DNA from: Nocardia anocheti
GTDB taxonomy: Bacteria; Actinomycetota; Actinomycetes; Mycobacteriales; Mycobacteriaceae
DNA length: 64,000 nt
NCBI RefSeq assembly: GCF_029675105.1
Contig: NZ_JAQQFV010000012.1
Location: 154,377 to 218,376, forward strand
Direction: 5' to 3'
Positions 17,209 to 26,422 of the stretch are shown here, piece after piece. How positions within the stretch are numbered: the first letter of the stretch is position 1; every line of letters starts with the position of its first letter. The notes beneath the pieces are model-generated. The model made no database searches and had not been told where the DNA came from. It saw only the letters and a program-made list of their open reading frames with translations. The translations under genes were made by a program, and so were the position numbers.

Positions 17209-18105
17209 TCAGACAGCCGGGACATGCCGGGTGAGGAAGGCGAGCTGGTCGGTGACATTGCGTTCGAAGTCCGCCCCGACGTAGATGTCGAAATGGCCCG
17301 CGTCGTAGAGCGCGACCTCGCCACGGGGCGCCTGGGCCGCGTACTTCTGGGTCGCTCCGGCCGGAGCGACGGCGTCGGTCTCGCAGATCGCGAAATGGAT
17401 GGGGCAGGACACTTCTCGCGCCGACCTGCCCGGGAAATGCCGGATGATCCGCAAGGCGAAGCGGGCGGCGACATCGGCGCGCACGTCCGTCCCCTCGGGG
17501 ATCAGTGCCAGTACGCCGGATTCGGAATCCGGCGAGGTCATCAGCGCGGCCGATCCCGGTGGACCGTAGGTGGGAACCATGACCGGCGCTCGTCCGAGCA
17601 GCGCGCCGACTCGATCCCGGAGCGCGAGTGCCGTCACCTTGGCCGAGGTGGTCGGCGGCATCGTCGTCGACGAGGCGAGGCCGTCGGTGAACGGGCACTG
17701 CGCGATGGCGGCCGCGATCCGCTGATCCCGGGCCGCGGTGATGATGACGTGCCCGCCGCCGAACGAAGTACCCCAGACGACGACACGGTCCGGATCCGCG
17801 CCCTCCACGGTGCGCGCGTAGGCGACGGCGGCCCGCCAATCCGCGAGCTGACGATCGATGTCGAGCAGCTGACGCGGTTCGCCGCTACTGGCCCCGAAGT
17901 GGCGGTAGTCGAACACCAGGCAGAGATAACCCGCCGCGGCGAATCGCTCGGCGAAGGCGTCCAGGCGCATCTCCTTCACGCCACCCAGGCCGTGGGCCAG
18001 CACGATGATCGGCCGCGCGGGCCCCTCGGCCGAACCGGCCGGGCGATACAGCCATGCGGCGCAGGTGCCGTCGTCGGACGGGAAGGTCACATCGGTGCGA
18101 GTCAT
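17209..18105 (-). CDS. Alpha/beta hydrolase (dienelactone hydrolase-like)
   Basis: 298 residues. LAHGLGGVKEMRLDAFAERF is the oxyanion-loop region, GTSFGGGH the nucleophile elbow, and DAGHFDIY the catalytic His region. This resembles cytoplasmic peptidase/esterase-type hydrolases of the DUF1100 or Xaa-Pro peptidase-like group. First gene of an operon with an SDR, divergent from a TetR gene 70 bp away. The substrate is unknown. Confidence 0.82.
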   Translation of the reverse strand: MTRTDVTFPSDDGTCAAWLYRPAGSAEGPARPIIVLAHGLGGVKEMRLDAFAERFAAAGYLCLVFDYRHFGASSGEPRQLLDIDRQLADWRAAVAYARTVEGADPDRVVVWGTSFGGGHVIITAARDQRIAAAIAQCPFTDGLASSTTMPPTTSAKVTALALRDRVGALLGRAPVMVPTYGPPGSAALMTSPDSESGVLALIPEGTDVRADVAARFALRIIRHFPGRSAREVSCPIHFAICETDAVAPAGATQKYAAQAPRGEVALYDAGHFDIYVGADFERNVTDQLAFLTRHVPAV

Positions 18106-18126
18106 ATCGCCACTATATGTAATCAG

Positions 18127-18140
18127 TTCTAAAAGTAGAA
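18127..18140. promoter_or_regulatory. Candidate TetR operator in divergent promoter region
   Basis: TTCTA-AAAG-TAGAA, a 14-bp perfect inverted repeat centred in the 70-bp, AT-richer gap between the hydrolase and TetR genes. An outer pair TGTAA/TTACA also flanks it. Short arms, so tentative. Confidence 0.4.
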
Positions 18141-18175
18141 GGGCTTCCAATATTGTTTCTTGTTACACTCCTGGC

Positions 18176-18829
18176 ATGACGACTTCCGGTTCCACGAGTC
18201 CCGCGGGCGCCTTCGTCGAGACCAGGACCCAGCGTCGCGCCGCGGCCAATCGCAGGATCGTGATCGACGCCGCGCGCGAGATCATCGCCGCCGACGGGCT
18301 GGAGGCGCTGACCCTGGAAGCTGTCGCCGAACGGGCGGACGTCGCGGTCCAAACCATCTACAACCGGGTCGGCGGCCGCTCGGCCCTGCTCACGGCGGTG
18401 GCGGAACGGGCGATGGAGGAGAACCGCGTCTACATGGACGCCGCCTACTCGGCCGAGGGCAGCGTCGAAGAACGTCTGCTGCGCGCCGCGGCCGAATACG
18501 TCCGGTTCGCCCGGGAGCGGCCGCACGAATTCCGCATCCTGGCCAACCCACCCGACGAACCACAGGCCCTCGAACGCATCGTCGCCCTCACCCGCGAACA
18601 GAACGGCAAACTCGCGAACATCCTGCGCGACGGCATAGCTGTCGGCACCGGCCGCCCCGACCTGGACCCCGACCGCGTCGCGACCGCCCTGTGGGCGAGC
18701 CTCAACGGCCTGCTCGCCCTGACCTGGCGCACCGACAGCCTCCGCGTCGACGACACGGACATGGACACCTTGGTCGCGACCTTCGTCGCGACCGTCAGCG
18801 ACGGACTCCGCACCCGATCGCCGCGCTGA
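18176..18829 (+). CDS. TetR/AcrR family transcriptional regulator
   Basis: 217 residues. The N-terminal HTH is typical (RIVIDAAREIIAADGLEALT, then VAVQTIYNRVGGRSAL). The C-terminal ligand domain is diverse. The ATG at 18176 follows an AT-rich divergent promoter region. Position and orientation suggest repression of the hydrolase-SDR operon; the inducer is unknown. Confidence 0.9.
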   Translation: MTTSGSTSPAGAFVETRTQRRAAANRRIVIDAAREIIAADGLEALTLEAVAERADVAVQTIYNRVGGRSALLTAVAERAMEENRVYMDAAYSAEGSVEERLLRAAAEYVRFARERPHEFRILANPPDEPQALERIVALTREQNGKLANILRDGIAVGTGRPDLDPDRVATALWASLNGLLALTWRTDSLRVDDTDMDTLVATFVATVSDGLRTRSPR

Positions 18830-18918
18830 TCGGCCCGGCTCACGCGGCGAATCGCACTGTGGCAGTAGCTGAGGTACGTTCGTGAACTCGCTTTCCGGCG
18901 CCAGGAGGACCATCCACG

Positions 18919-19518
18919 ATGCCGTTTCCACCCGAAATCACCCAGCGATTGCGCAGTACCCCCGAACAGATGGCCGCCGCGTGGGTCGACGGAGGTCCGC
19001 CGAAGATCGAATCCATCGTTCTCGCCGCATACGATCCGTCCTGGCCACGAGTTTTCGATGAGCAAGCCGAGCGGATCCGACGTGCCCTGGCCGATCGAGC
19101 GCTCGCGGTCGAGCACGTCGGTAGCACCGCGATCCCCGGCCTGGCCGCGAAACCGATCATCGATATCGACCTCATCGTGGCTGACTCCGCCGACGAGGCC
19201 ACTTACGTTCCCCACCTGGAACGAGCGGGTTTCCGTCTCGTTCTGCGGGAGCCCGCTTGGCACCAGCACCGCATGCTCACTCACGCCGACCCGGCGGTGA
19301 ACCTGCACGTGTTCAGCCCGAACGCGCCTGAACACATCCGGCATCTGGTCTTTCGGGACTGGCTGCGCCGCCACCCCGACGACCGCGACCTCTACGCATC
19401 GGCAAAACGCGAACTCGTCGCGAAAACCGCCGACACGCCAGCCGATTACAACTTGGCCAAGAACGAGATCATCGACGACATCTACGGCCGGGCGTTCGCT
19501 CACGCTGCCAGGGGATGA
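18919..19518 (+). CDS. GrpB family protein
   Basis: 199 residues with the GrpB/nucleotidyltransferase-fold signature EHVGSTAIPGLAAKPIID (about 65-82). GrpB-like proteins have an unknown role, and some are fused to dephospho-CoA kinase. The N-terminal 35 residues are longer than in most relatives. RBS GGAGGACCATCC precedes the ATG. Confidence 0.88.
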   Translation: MPFPPEITQRLRSTPEQMAAAWVDGGPPKIESIVLAAYDPSWPRVFDEQAERIRRALADRALAVEHVGSTAIPGLAAKPIIDIDLIVADSADEATYVPHLERAGFRLVLREPAWHQHRMLTHADPAVNLHVFSPNAPEHIRHLVFRDWLRRHPDDRDLYASAKRELVAKTADTPADYNLAKNEIIDDIYGRAFAHAARG

Positions 19519-19670
19519 CACCGGCCGAGGCGACTCGCCGTCGAAGTGGATGAGCCGCCCTGGAACCCGGCCGTAACGGGCTGTGGCCGTGCATGTTTAG
19601 CGCGGTTCGATGTGGATCATTCTGTGGGCGATTAGCATCGCCCGAGCAACGGGTGGTGGGAGGAGCGCTG

Positions 19671-19952
19671 ATGGACGACGGTGAGGCCGATCCGATCCGG
19701 CCCGAGCTGGCCGCGATCATGATCGCGGTGATCGACCACATCGACCCCGAGACGGCGGTCACCCCGGAAGGTCTGTATCAGCGACTGGTGGCCGAGATGG
19801 CCTCGGCCCCGAGCCTGCACGAAGTCCGCACCGCCCTCGACATCCTGTCCGCCCCCCACCTGGCCTACACCCACGGTGAACCCTCCGGCCCGGTCCTCGA
19901 CCGCATCCGCCTCATGCTCACCGACTCCGAACAGCAGATCCCGCGGGTCTGA
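19671..19952 (+). CDS. Small hypothetical protein
   Basis: 93 residues from ATG at 19671, with GGGAGGAGCGCTG just upstream, a strong RBS. Acidic, helical, no signal peptide or membrane span (for example PELAAIMIAVIDHIDPETAV). Unrecognised, but the strong RBS and codon use support it as real. Confidence 0.55.
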   Translation: MDDGEADPIRPELAAIMIAVIDHIDPETAVTPEGLYQRLVAEMASAPSLHEVRTALDILSAPHLAYTHGEPSGPVLDRIRLMLTDSEQQIPRV

Positions 19953-20071
19953 CCGAGGCGGCGGCCTGATGTCGCCACACCGATGAATTCCCGGCGTGGC
20001 CGCCGTCGATACCTCTGGATGCATCGACAGTGGTGCTGGGCAGCGGTCCGGTGGGAGTGAGTGGAGGCGCA

Positions 20072-21268
20072 GTGAGCGGAGTACGGGTACTGGTGGCGGG
20101 AGCGAGCATCGCGGGGCCCGCGCTGGCCCACTGGTTGCGTCGGCGGGGAGCCGTGGTGACCGTGGTGGAGCGGGCTGCCGCACTGCGTCCCGGTGGTCAG
20201 GCCGTGGACGCGCGGGGGATCACCAAGGAGGTCATCCGGCGCATGGGGCTGGATACGGCGGTGCGCGCGGCCTGCACGCAGACCATCGGCGCGCACACCG
20301 TGGACGCCGACGGGAACGTGCTCGAGACCTTCCGCGTGGACGACGACGGCGGGGACGGGTTCATCGCGGAGATCGAGATCCTGCGCGGTGACCTGTCCCA
20401 GGTGCTCTACGACGACACCCGCGGCGATGCCGCGTATCTCTTCGGCGACCGGATCGCCGAGCTGTCCCAGGACGCGGACGGGGTCGACGTGGTCTTCGAC
20501 AGCGGCGAACGGCGCCGGTTCGAGCTGGTGATCGGAGCCGACGGCCTGCATTCGGGGTTGCGCTCGATGGTTTTCGGGCCGCACGAGCAGTTCGTCCGCC
20601 ACCTCGGGCACGTGCTGGCCTTCTTCAGTGTGCCCAACGAGTTCGGGCTCGACGAATGGCTGATCGAGTACCAGGAGTCCGGGCGCTCGGCCGGGCTGCG
20701 GCCGATCCGGGACGCCACCCGGGCGATGGCCATGTTCTCCTTCCCGGCGGACGGTGTCGATGTCGACTACCGCGATGTCGACGCCCAGAAGCGACTGCTG
20801 CGCGCACGGATCGACGGCCTGGGCTGGCTGACCCCGCGCATCCTCGCGCACCTGGACGACACCCCGGACTTCTATCTCGATCAGGTCGCCCAGGTCGTCA
20901 TGGATCGCTGGTCGCGAGGACGGGTGGGGCTGCTCGGCGACGCGGCGTTCAGCTCGTCCCCGATGTCGGGCCAGGGCACCGGGCTGGCTCTGGTCGGCGC
21001 GTACGTGCTGGCCGGTGAGCTGGCCGCCGCCGAGTGGAATCCGGAAATCGGTTTCGCCCGCTACGAGGCGCGCATGCGCTCGTTCGTCGAGGCGAATCAG
21101 GAGATCGCTCAACTGAACGCCCGCACCCGCGACGTCCCCGGGCCCGAGGCCGAGCCGCTGCCCGATTTCACCGGCGAGTGGTTCGGCGAGCTGGTCGAGC
21201 GCGCGATCAACGGGGTCGACCTGCCCGACTACACGGGGCTACCGGACTCCGGAGCTACCGACAGCTAG
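20072..21268 (+). CDS. FAD-dependent monooxygenase (PHBH fold)
   Basis: 398 residues from GTG at 20072 with GGAGG upstream. FAD motifs: GASIAGPALAHWLRRRG at the N-terminus, GADGLHSGLRS in the middle and GDAAFSSSPMSGQGTG near 300, the standard set of aromatic-ring-type hydroxylases. It resembles TetX- or rifampicin-monooxygenase-like enzymes; the substrate is not predictable. Its stop overlaps the convergent hydrolase gene by four bases. Confidence 0.87.
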   Translation: MSGVRVLVAGASIAGPALAHWLRRRGAVVTVVERAAALRPGGQAVDARGITKEVIRRMGLDTAVRAACTQTIGAHTVDADGNVLETFRVDDDGGDGFIAEIEILRGDLSQVLYDDTRGDAAYLFGDRIAELSQDADGVDVVFDSGERRRFELVIGADGLHSGLRSMVFGPHEQFVRHLGHVLAFFSVPNEFGLDEWLIEYQESGRSAGLRPIRDATRAMAMFSFPADGVDVDYRDVDAQKRLLRARIDGLGWLTPRILAHLDDTPDFYLDQVAQVVMDRWSRGRVGLLGDAAFSSSPMSGQGTGLALVGAYVLAGELAAAEWNPEIGFARYEARMRSFVEANQEIAQLNARTRDVPGPEAEPLPDFTGEWFGELVERAINGVDLPDYTGLPDSGATDS

Positions 21269-22317
21269 GAGGACGGGCAGGTCGCGGGCTGTTCGGCGAG
21301 GAAGTCCTGGATGGCCGCCCACCCGGCGGTCCGGGCACCCGGCCCGGCGATGATGCCGAGGTGGCTGCCGTCGACACCGACGAAGCGCGCGGAAGTCCCT
21401 GTGAGGACCTCGGTTCCGGCCGCGACGGACGGTGCCGAGGCGAAACTGTCGTGGCGGCCGCCGATCAGCAGCACCGGCACGGTGACCTTCGCGAGTTCGA
21501 TCGCCCGGTTCGGACCCAGATGCACGGTCCCGGTCCACATCTCGTTGCGCGTGATCAGCTGTAGATAGACCTGGCGATAGAACCGGCCCGGATAGCCGGG
21601 CATCTCGTCCATGAACCGGTCGACCGCCTGCATCCGCGACAGCGCCTCGGTGTCGGTGGCGTGCCGGGCGATATACCACGGTTTGCCCAGTTCCCGAGTC
21701 AGCGCCTGCGCGCGAAAGCCCAGCCGGACCGCGTGTTTCGGCACACCGCCGACGAGATGGATCGGCGCCGTGACCAACCTGCTCGGTGTCCGACGCGCGA
21801 CCGCGTGGGCCCACGCCAGCGGACCATTGCGCCGCTGATCGAACGGTGTGCCCACCGCGGTCACCGAGGCGATCGGCAGCGCCGCGTCGGCCGCCGCGGT
21901 CAGCAGGCTGATCGTGCCACCGAAGGACCAACCGATCACGTCGACGGCCGCGTCGTCGTGGGCGGCACCGACCGCGAGGATCGCCGTGGGCACGATGTCG
22001 TCGACCCATTCCTCGAAACCCAGGTGCCGGTCGGCGTAGGTGATCTCGCCGTAGTCGATGACATAGACGTCCCGGCCCGCATCGAGCAGGAATTCGACGA
22101 GGCTCTGGCCCGGTCGCAGGTCATAGCAGGAGATCGTCACCGCCAGCGGCGGCACCAGCAGGATCGGGTTCCCGGTGCCGGGGCTCGAGCGTCGATACCG
22201 GCGCAGTGTGCGGTGCGGGCCCGCGTAGACGACCTCGGAGGGTGTCGGTTCGTACGGCTCGATTCCCTCACCGAGCAATGCCCCGATATTGCGCACCGCC
22301 GCGTCCCAGCTGGCCAC
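21265..22317 (-). CDS. Alpha/beta hydrolase, polyhydroxyalkanoate synthase-like
   Basis: 350 residues starting at GTG with AAGGGGAACAGG upstream. PhaC-like features: DYGEITYADRHLGFEEWVDD, nucleophile motif GWSFGG (Ser in the PhaC Cys position), late Asp (GRHDSF) and His (GSHLGI). The Ser nucleophile favours a hydrolase or acyltransferase over a true PHA synthase, which uses Cys. Role unknown. A plausible promoter lies about 45 bp upstream. Confidence 0.78.
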   Translation of the reverse strand: MASWDAAVRNIGALLGEGIEPYEPTPSEVVYAGPHRTLRRYRRSSPGTGNPILLVPPLAVTISCYDLRPGQSLVEFLLDAGRDVYVIDYGEITYADRHLGFEEWVDDIVPTAILAVGAAHDDAAVDVIGWSFGGTISLLTAAADAALPIASVTAVGTPFDQRRNGPLAWAHAVARRTPSRLVTAPIHLVGGVPKHAVRLGFRAQALTRELGKPWYIARHATDTEALSRMQAVDRFMDEMPGYPGRFYRQVYLQLITRNEMWTGTVHLGPNRAIELAKVTVPVLLIGGRHDSFASAPSVAAGTEVLTGTSARFVGVDGSHLGIIAGPGARTAGWAAIQDFLAEQPATCPSS

Positions 22318-22361
22318 CCTGTTCCCCTTCGTCAGCGCTCCAGGCGCGTAGTTCCTTGGAC

Positions 22362-22390
22362 ATATTGTCTCACGTATCTGGACGACGCAA
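22362..22390 (-). promoter_or_regulatory. Putative promoter of the PhaC-like hydrolase gene
   Basis: Minus strand TTGCGT, 17-bp spacer, CAATAT, ending about 45 bp before the GTG start. Same -35 hexamer as the predicted TetR promoter at 51160-51189. Confidence 0.35.
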
Positions 22391-22581
22391 CTGTCGGGCT
22401 CCGGCATTCCTCATCGAGAGGATTTTATGTCGCGTAACAGCAGGTCAACGCCAGGAAAGGGCGGGCGTGACCGAGGCGCGCGGCGGTCTCCCCGCGCAAC
22501 CAGGGTCGACAATTCTCGGGTTGGAATCGGTCGGCGGGGTCGGCGGTTCCGGTCTCGGTGTGGACTGGTGGAAGGGATGTG

Positions 22582-23661
22582 ATGGCGGCGCCTGACAGCT
22601 CGGATGTCGACGTGTTCCTCGGCCGGGTGGGGGAGTACGCCGAGCGGGTGTTGCGGCCCGCGGCGCTGGTCGCGGATCGGGACGGCGTGGCGGCGGAGCG
22701 GATCGATGAGCTTCGAGAGTTGGGGTTGCTGAATCACCTGGCACCGCCGGAATACGGGGGGCTGGCGATCGACCGGGACACCGATCGGCGGGTGCACGAG
22801 ATCATCGCGGGGGCCTGCTTCAACACCTGGCTCGTGTGGGCGCAGCACGCGCCGCTGGCGGGGCGGATCGCCGCCGCCCGAGCGGCCGGGGCGCCGGTAT
22901 CGGCGTTCGCCGAACGGATTCTGCGCGGGGAGTTGCTGCTCGGGGCGGGGGTCAGCGATGTGCGGCGGTATCCCGAGCACTATGTCGAGGCGCGTGTGGT
23001 CGCGGGCGGGTGGGTGTTCGACGGCACGGTGTCGTGGGTCAGCGGGTGGGGCCTGAACGCGGCGCTCACGGTCGCGGCGGTGGAACCGGGGAGCGAGACC
23101 GTGGTGACCGCGCTGGTGCCGGTGAGCGATCGCACGCACAGCGCCGGTCCGCTCGCGCTCGGCGCCGTGGCGGGGAGTCGGACCGCGCGGGTTCGGCTCG
23201 ACGCGGTCTTCGTGCCCGACGAGAACGTCCTCGCCACACAGAGTCTCGAGGCGGCGCGTCACGCCGACATCGGTACCGCCAGTGATGCCAGGGCACACCA
23301 CTTCGGTCTGGCGGAGGCGGTGCTCACCGAGCTCGAGCAGACCGCGGACCCGCTCGCCGTCGAGGTCGCGGCGCGCTGGCGGCCCCGCGTCGCCGAGATC
23401 CGCGCGACCGCGTACGCCCTCGCGGACGAGGCCACGGCCGCGGGCGGTGGACCGCATCGGCTCGACGAGCGGCTGGCCACGAAAGTCGCGAGCGGTGACG
23501 CGCTCTCGACCATCACCCGCGCGCTGCTGGTCGCGAGGTCGGGGCGCGGATTCAGCGGTGACGACACCGCGCAACTGCACGCGCGCTCGGCCCTGTTCGT
23601 CCTGATCCAGGGCCAGACCGCCGATGTGCGGCGCGCGCAACTCACCCATCTCGCCCGCTGA
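22582..23661 (+). CDS. Acyl-CoA dehydrogenase-fold flavoprotein (DszC/SfnB-like)
   Basis: 359 residues from ATG at 22582 with GGAAGG upstream. The fold is that of acyl-CoA dehydrogenases (helical N-terminus with LRPAALVADRDGV, middle beta domain around GGWVFDGTVSWVSGWG). A clear catalytic Glu is not identified, as in the monooxygenase-type relatives (DszC, SfnB). It is the first gene of a plus-strand unit with an MFS transporter and lies beside the larger monooxygenase/ABC locus. Possibly involved in oxidation of organosulfur or other small organics. Confidence 0.72.
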   Translation: MAAPDSSDVDVFLGRVGEYAERVLRPAALVADRDGVAAERIDELRELGLLNHLAPPEYGGLAIDRDTDRRVHEIIAGACFNTWLVWAQHAPLAGRIAAARAAGAPVSAFAERILRGELLLGAGVSDVRRYPEHYVEARVVAGGWVFDGTVSWVSGWGLNAALTVAAVEPGSETVVTALVPVSDRTHSAGPLALGAVAGSRTARVRLDAVFVPDENVLATQSLEAARHADIGTASDARAHHFGLAEAVLTELEQTADPLAVEVAARWRPRVAEIRATAYALADEATAAGGGPHRLDERLATKVASGDALSTITRALLVARSGRGFSGDDTAQLHARSALFVLIQGQTADVRRAQLTHLAR

Positions 23662-23682
23662 TCACCGAACGGAACCACCCGC

Positions 23683-23793
23683 ATGAGTCTCGAACCCCCT
23701 GGGTACCTCCCGAATCAGGCCGCCTCCGGCCTCGATGCCCTGTCCCCTACCGCACGCCAGGGCGGCCGACCGCTGCCCCTGCTCGGAGAGTGA
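23683..23793 (+). CDS. Possible 36-codon leader peptide before the MFS gene
   Basis: ATG at 23683 opens a 36-residue frame (MSLEPPGYLPNQAASGLDAL) whose TGA overlaps the GTG start of the MFS gene by four bases (GTGA). The overlap suggests translational coupling; the RBS is weak (CGGAACC). No Cys or other attenuator-like codon run. It could be a chance frame. Confidence 0.35.
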   Translation: MSLEPPGYLPNQAASGLDALSPTARQGGRPLPLLGE

Positions 23794-25025
23794 GCACCGA
23801 CAGCGCTGTCCCGGTTCTGATCACCGCGCCGGACACAGGTCACAGACTGCGGCTGATCGTGGTGTTCGCGGTGACGCAGACGGTCGGCTACGGCGCGATG
23901 ATCCAGGCGTTCACCGTCCTGCTGCTGCCGATGTCGCAGGCGCTGGCGGTCTCGCGCACCGAGATCGCCGCCGCGGCCACGATTTCCACGCTGGTCGGGG
24001 CGGCCGCGGCCGTTCCGGTGGGCAATCTGCTCGACCGGTACGGCGGGCGGGCCATGATGACGACCGGCTCCGCCGTCGGGGTCGGCGCGATCGTGCTGTG
24101 GTCGCAGGTGCAGAGCCTGGCGCAGCTGTATCTGGCGTTCATCCTGATCGGGCTGGCACTGGCCACCTCCACCTACGAGGCGGCCTTCGCGGTGCTGGTG
24201 GTGGCCACCGAACCGCGACAGCGCGATGCCGCCATCATCGCGGTGACCACGATCGTCGGACTGGCGACCAGCCTGTACTACTTCTTCGCCGGATGGCTCG
24301 AGACGGAGATCGGCTGGCGGGCAACGCTGCTGGTGCTCGCGGCGGGGTCGGCGGTGATCGTGGTCCCGGCGCATCTGTGGGCCGTGCCGGGGCGGGCCGC
24401 GCACGTCAGCCGGGTCGAGCAGCGCGCGGGTATGCCGCTCGGGGACGCGTTGCGCGACCGCAAGTTCTGGCTGCTGGTGCTGTCGTTCGTGGCACAGAGC
24501 GGCGCGACCTCGGCCTTCCTGCTGATGATGGTCACCTACTTCCGCGACATCGGACATTCGCCGGTCACCGCGGCGGCCCTGCCGATCGCGGTCGGCGTGA
24601 CCCAGATCGGTGCCCGGCTGGCGCTGGGACCGCTGGCTCGCCGGTTCGGGATGACGGCTGTGACCGGTGCCTCGTTCGCCGTGCAGGGCCTCGGGCTGCT
24701 GGCGCTGCCGCTGGCCGGGACCTCGCTGCCGCTGACCCTGGCCTGCATCGTGGCCTTCAGCACCGGCTACGGCACGAGCGTGATCGCGCGGCCGTCGATC
24801 GTCGCCGACAACTTCGGCGTGCCACAGTTCGCGGGCATCCTCGCCGTGATGACGGTGCCGATCGCGCTGTCCCGGGCGGGCGCGCCGCTGGCCGCCACCT
24901 GGCTGGGTGACTGGCGCTTCCTGGTCGCGGTCGGGGTGGCCGCGCTGCTCGCGGCCGTGGCCCTGATCCCCTTGTCACGCAATGGATCCGAGGAACATCC
25001 GGTCGTCGTCCAGGACTGTGTCTAG
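23790..25025 (+). CDS. MFS transporter
   Basis: 411 residues, about twelve membrane spans. Start GTG overlaps a short upstream frame. It has the MFS loop motif after span 2 (GNLLDRYGGRAMM) and a mid-protein cytoplasmic loop. Together with the upstream flavoprotein it may import or export a substrate or product of the neighbouring oxygenase locus. A strong terminator hairpin follows the stop. Confidence 0.85.
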   Translation: MSTDSAVPVLITAPDTGHRLRLIVVFAVTQTVGYGAMIQAFTVLLLPMSQALAVSRTEIAAAATISTLVGAAAAVPVGNLLDRYGGRAMMTTGSAVGVGAIVLWSQVQSLAQLYLAFILIGLALATSTYEAAFAVLVVATEPRQRDAAIIAVTTIVGLATSLYYFFAGWLETEIGWRATLLVLAAGSAVIVVPAHLWAVPGRAAHVSRVEQRAGMPLGDALRDRKFWLLVLSFVAQSGATSAFLLMMVTYFRDIGHSPVTAAALPIAVGVTQIGARLALGPLARRFGMTAVTGASFAVQGLGLLALPLAGTSLPLTLACIVAFSTGYGTSVIARPSIVADNFGVPQFAGILAVMTVPIALSRAGAPLAATWLGDWRFLVAVGVAALLAAVALIPLSRNGSEEHPVVVQDCV

Positions 25026-25034
25026 CCGGAACGG

Positions 25035-25070
25035 CACGGGCCGCCGTCTCGGAAGAGAGGGCGGCCCGTG
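25035..25070. terminator. Bidirectional terminator hairpin
   Basis: CACGGGCCGCC pairs perfectly with GGCGGCCCGTG, with an inner TCTC/GAGA stem and GGAA loop. Lies between the convergent MFS and monooxygenase genes. Confidence 0.75.
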
Positions 25071-25082
25071 GTGTTCCTCCAG

Positions 25083-26420
25083 TTACGCGGGCAGGCGCGT
25101 GGCCGCCCGGTGCCGACTCGGGAAGGGCAATCCGAAGCGTTCGCGCAAGGTCGGTGCCGTGTAGTCGCGCTGGAAGAGCCCGCGCTCCTGCAGGATCGGC
25201 ACGACCAGGGTGGCGAAGTTCTCCAGATCCACGGCGGTCTCGGCGGGCATGACGGTGAAACCGTCGGCGGTGCCCGCCGCGTACCAGTCGGCCAGGTCGT
25301 CGGCGACCTGTTCGGCCGAGCCGACCACCAGCCGATGACCGGAACCGCCCGCGCCCCGCTGGATCAGCTCGCGCGGGGTCCGCGGCCCCTCCGCGATGAG
25401 CGCGCGCGTGGAGACACTGAAGCCGGTCGAGAACGCACCGGCCGGGACGGTCTCCGGCAGGTCGTCGACGCCGATCGGATCGTCGGGACCGAACGCGTCG
25501 GCGGGCAGGCCGAGATTGCCCAGCAGCGCGGTGGTGAGCCGCTGGATCGGGAGCTGCGCGTAGAGCTCGCGCTCGCGTCGCCGCGCCTGCTCCTCGGTGG
25601 CCGCGACCAGCACCACCACCCCGAGCGAGATCTTCACGTCGTCGGGATGACGGCCCGCCGCCGCGGCCCGCCGCCGGATGTCGTCGCGGAACGCGATCGC
25701 CTTGGCCTGGGTCTGCGCGACGGTGAAGACCACATCGGCGAAGTCACCGGCGAGCGTCAACCCGCCCTCCGAGCCGCCCGCCTGGACCACCACCGGCCTG
25801 CCCTGCGGTCCGGGCGCCACCGGCAGCGGCCCGGCGACGGAGAAGAACTCGCCGTCGTGGTCGACCCGGTGGATCTTGTCGGTGTCGGCGTAGCGGCCCG
25901 TCGTCTTGTCCGCGACGAGCCAGCCGTCCTCCCAGCTGTCCCACAGGCGGGTGACGACATCGAGGAACTCCCAGGCCCGCTGGTAGCGGGTCTGCTTGTC
26001 CGGATGGTCGGTGAGCCCGAAATTGGCCGCGGCGGCCGGTGTTCCGGTGGTGACGATATTGACCGCCGCCCGCCCCTTCGTCACGTGGTCGAGCGCCTGG
26101 AACCGGCGGGCCAGGTTGTAGGGGGAGTTGTAGGTCGTCGAGGAGGTGATCACCACGCCGAGGTGCTCGGTCACCGCGGCCAGATTCCCGAGCAGCACCA
26201 GCGGGTCGATGCCGGTGCCGGGCGCCTCCTCGATCTCCCCGCGCAGCGCGGGACCGTCCCCGAGGAACACCGCGTCGATCTTGGCGTCCTCGGCGATCCG
26301 CGCCAACCGCTGGAAATGGTCGATGTCGAGATAGGCGAGCGGATCGGCGTGCTCGAGCCGCCAGGCATGTCGGAAATGGCCCGGTGTCATCAGCGACAGC
26401 GTGAGATGGAATCCGGTCAT
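25083..26420 (-). CDS. NtaA/DmoA-family FMN-dependent monooxygenase
   Basis: 445 residues of the bacterial-luciferase-like class that includes NtaA, SnaA, DszA and DmoA. Visible hallmarks: SSTTYNSPYNLARRF, the NIVTTGTPAAAANFG segment and QGRPVVVQAGGSE. These two-component enzymes need reduced FMN from a separate reductase, and none is visible in the window. It is the last gene of the eight-gene minus-strand operon that starts with an ABC binding protein. The substrate is unknown; organosulfur or polyaminocarboxylate compounds are usual. Confidence 0.88.
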   Translation of the reverse strand: MTGFHLTLSLMTPGHFRHAWRLEHADPLAYLDIDHFQRLARIAEDAKIDAVFLGDGPALRGEIEEAPGTGIDPLVLLGNLAAVTEHLGVVITSSTTYNSPYNLARRFQALDHVTKGRAAVNIVTTGTPAAAANFGLTDHPDKQTRYQRAWEFLDVVTRLWDSWEDGWLVADKTTGRYADTDKIHRVDHDGEFFSVAGPLPVAPGPQGRPVVVQAGGSEGGLTLAGDFADVVFTVAQTQAKAIAFRDDIRRRAAAAGRHPDDVKISLGVVVLVAATEEQARRRERELYAQLPIQRLTTALLGNLGLPADAFGPDDPIGVDDLPETVPAGAFSTGFSVSTRALIAEGPRTPRELIQRGAGGSGHRLVVGSAEQVADDLADWYAAGTADGFTVMPAETAVDLENFATLVVPILQERGLFQRDYTAPTLRERFGLPFPSRHRAATRLPA

Positions 26421-26422
26421 CG

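Noticed and set aside
22427..22582. 51-codon frame with an RBS-like GAGAGG and TGATG overlap before the acyl-CoA-dehydrogenase-like gene
   Set aside because: Extremely Arg-rich, as expected for a random GC-rich frame; not convincing as a peptide.
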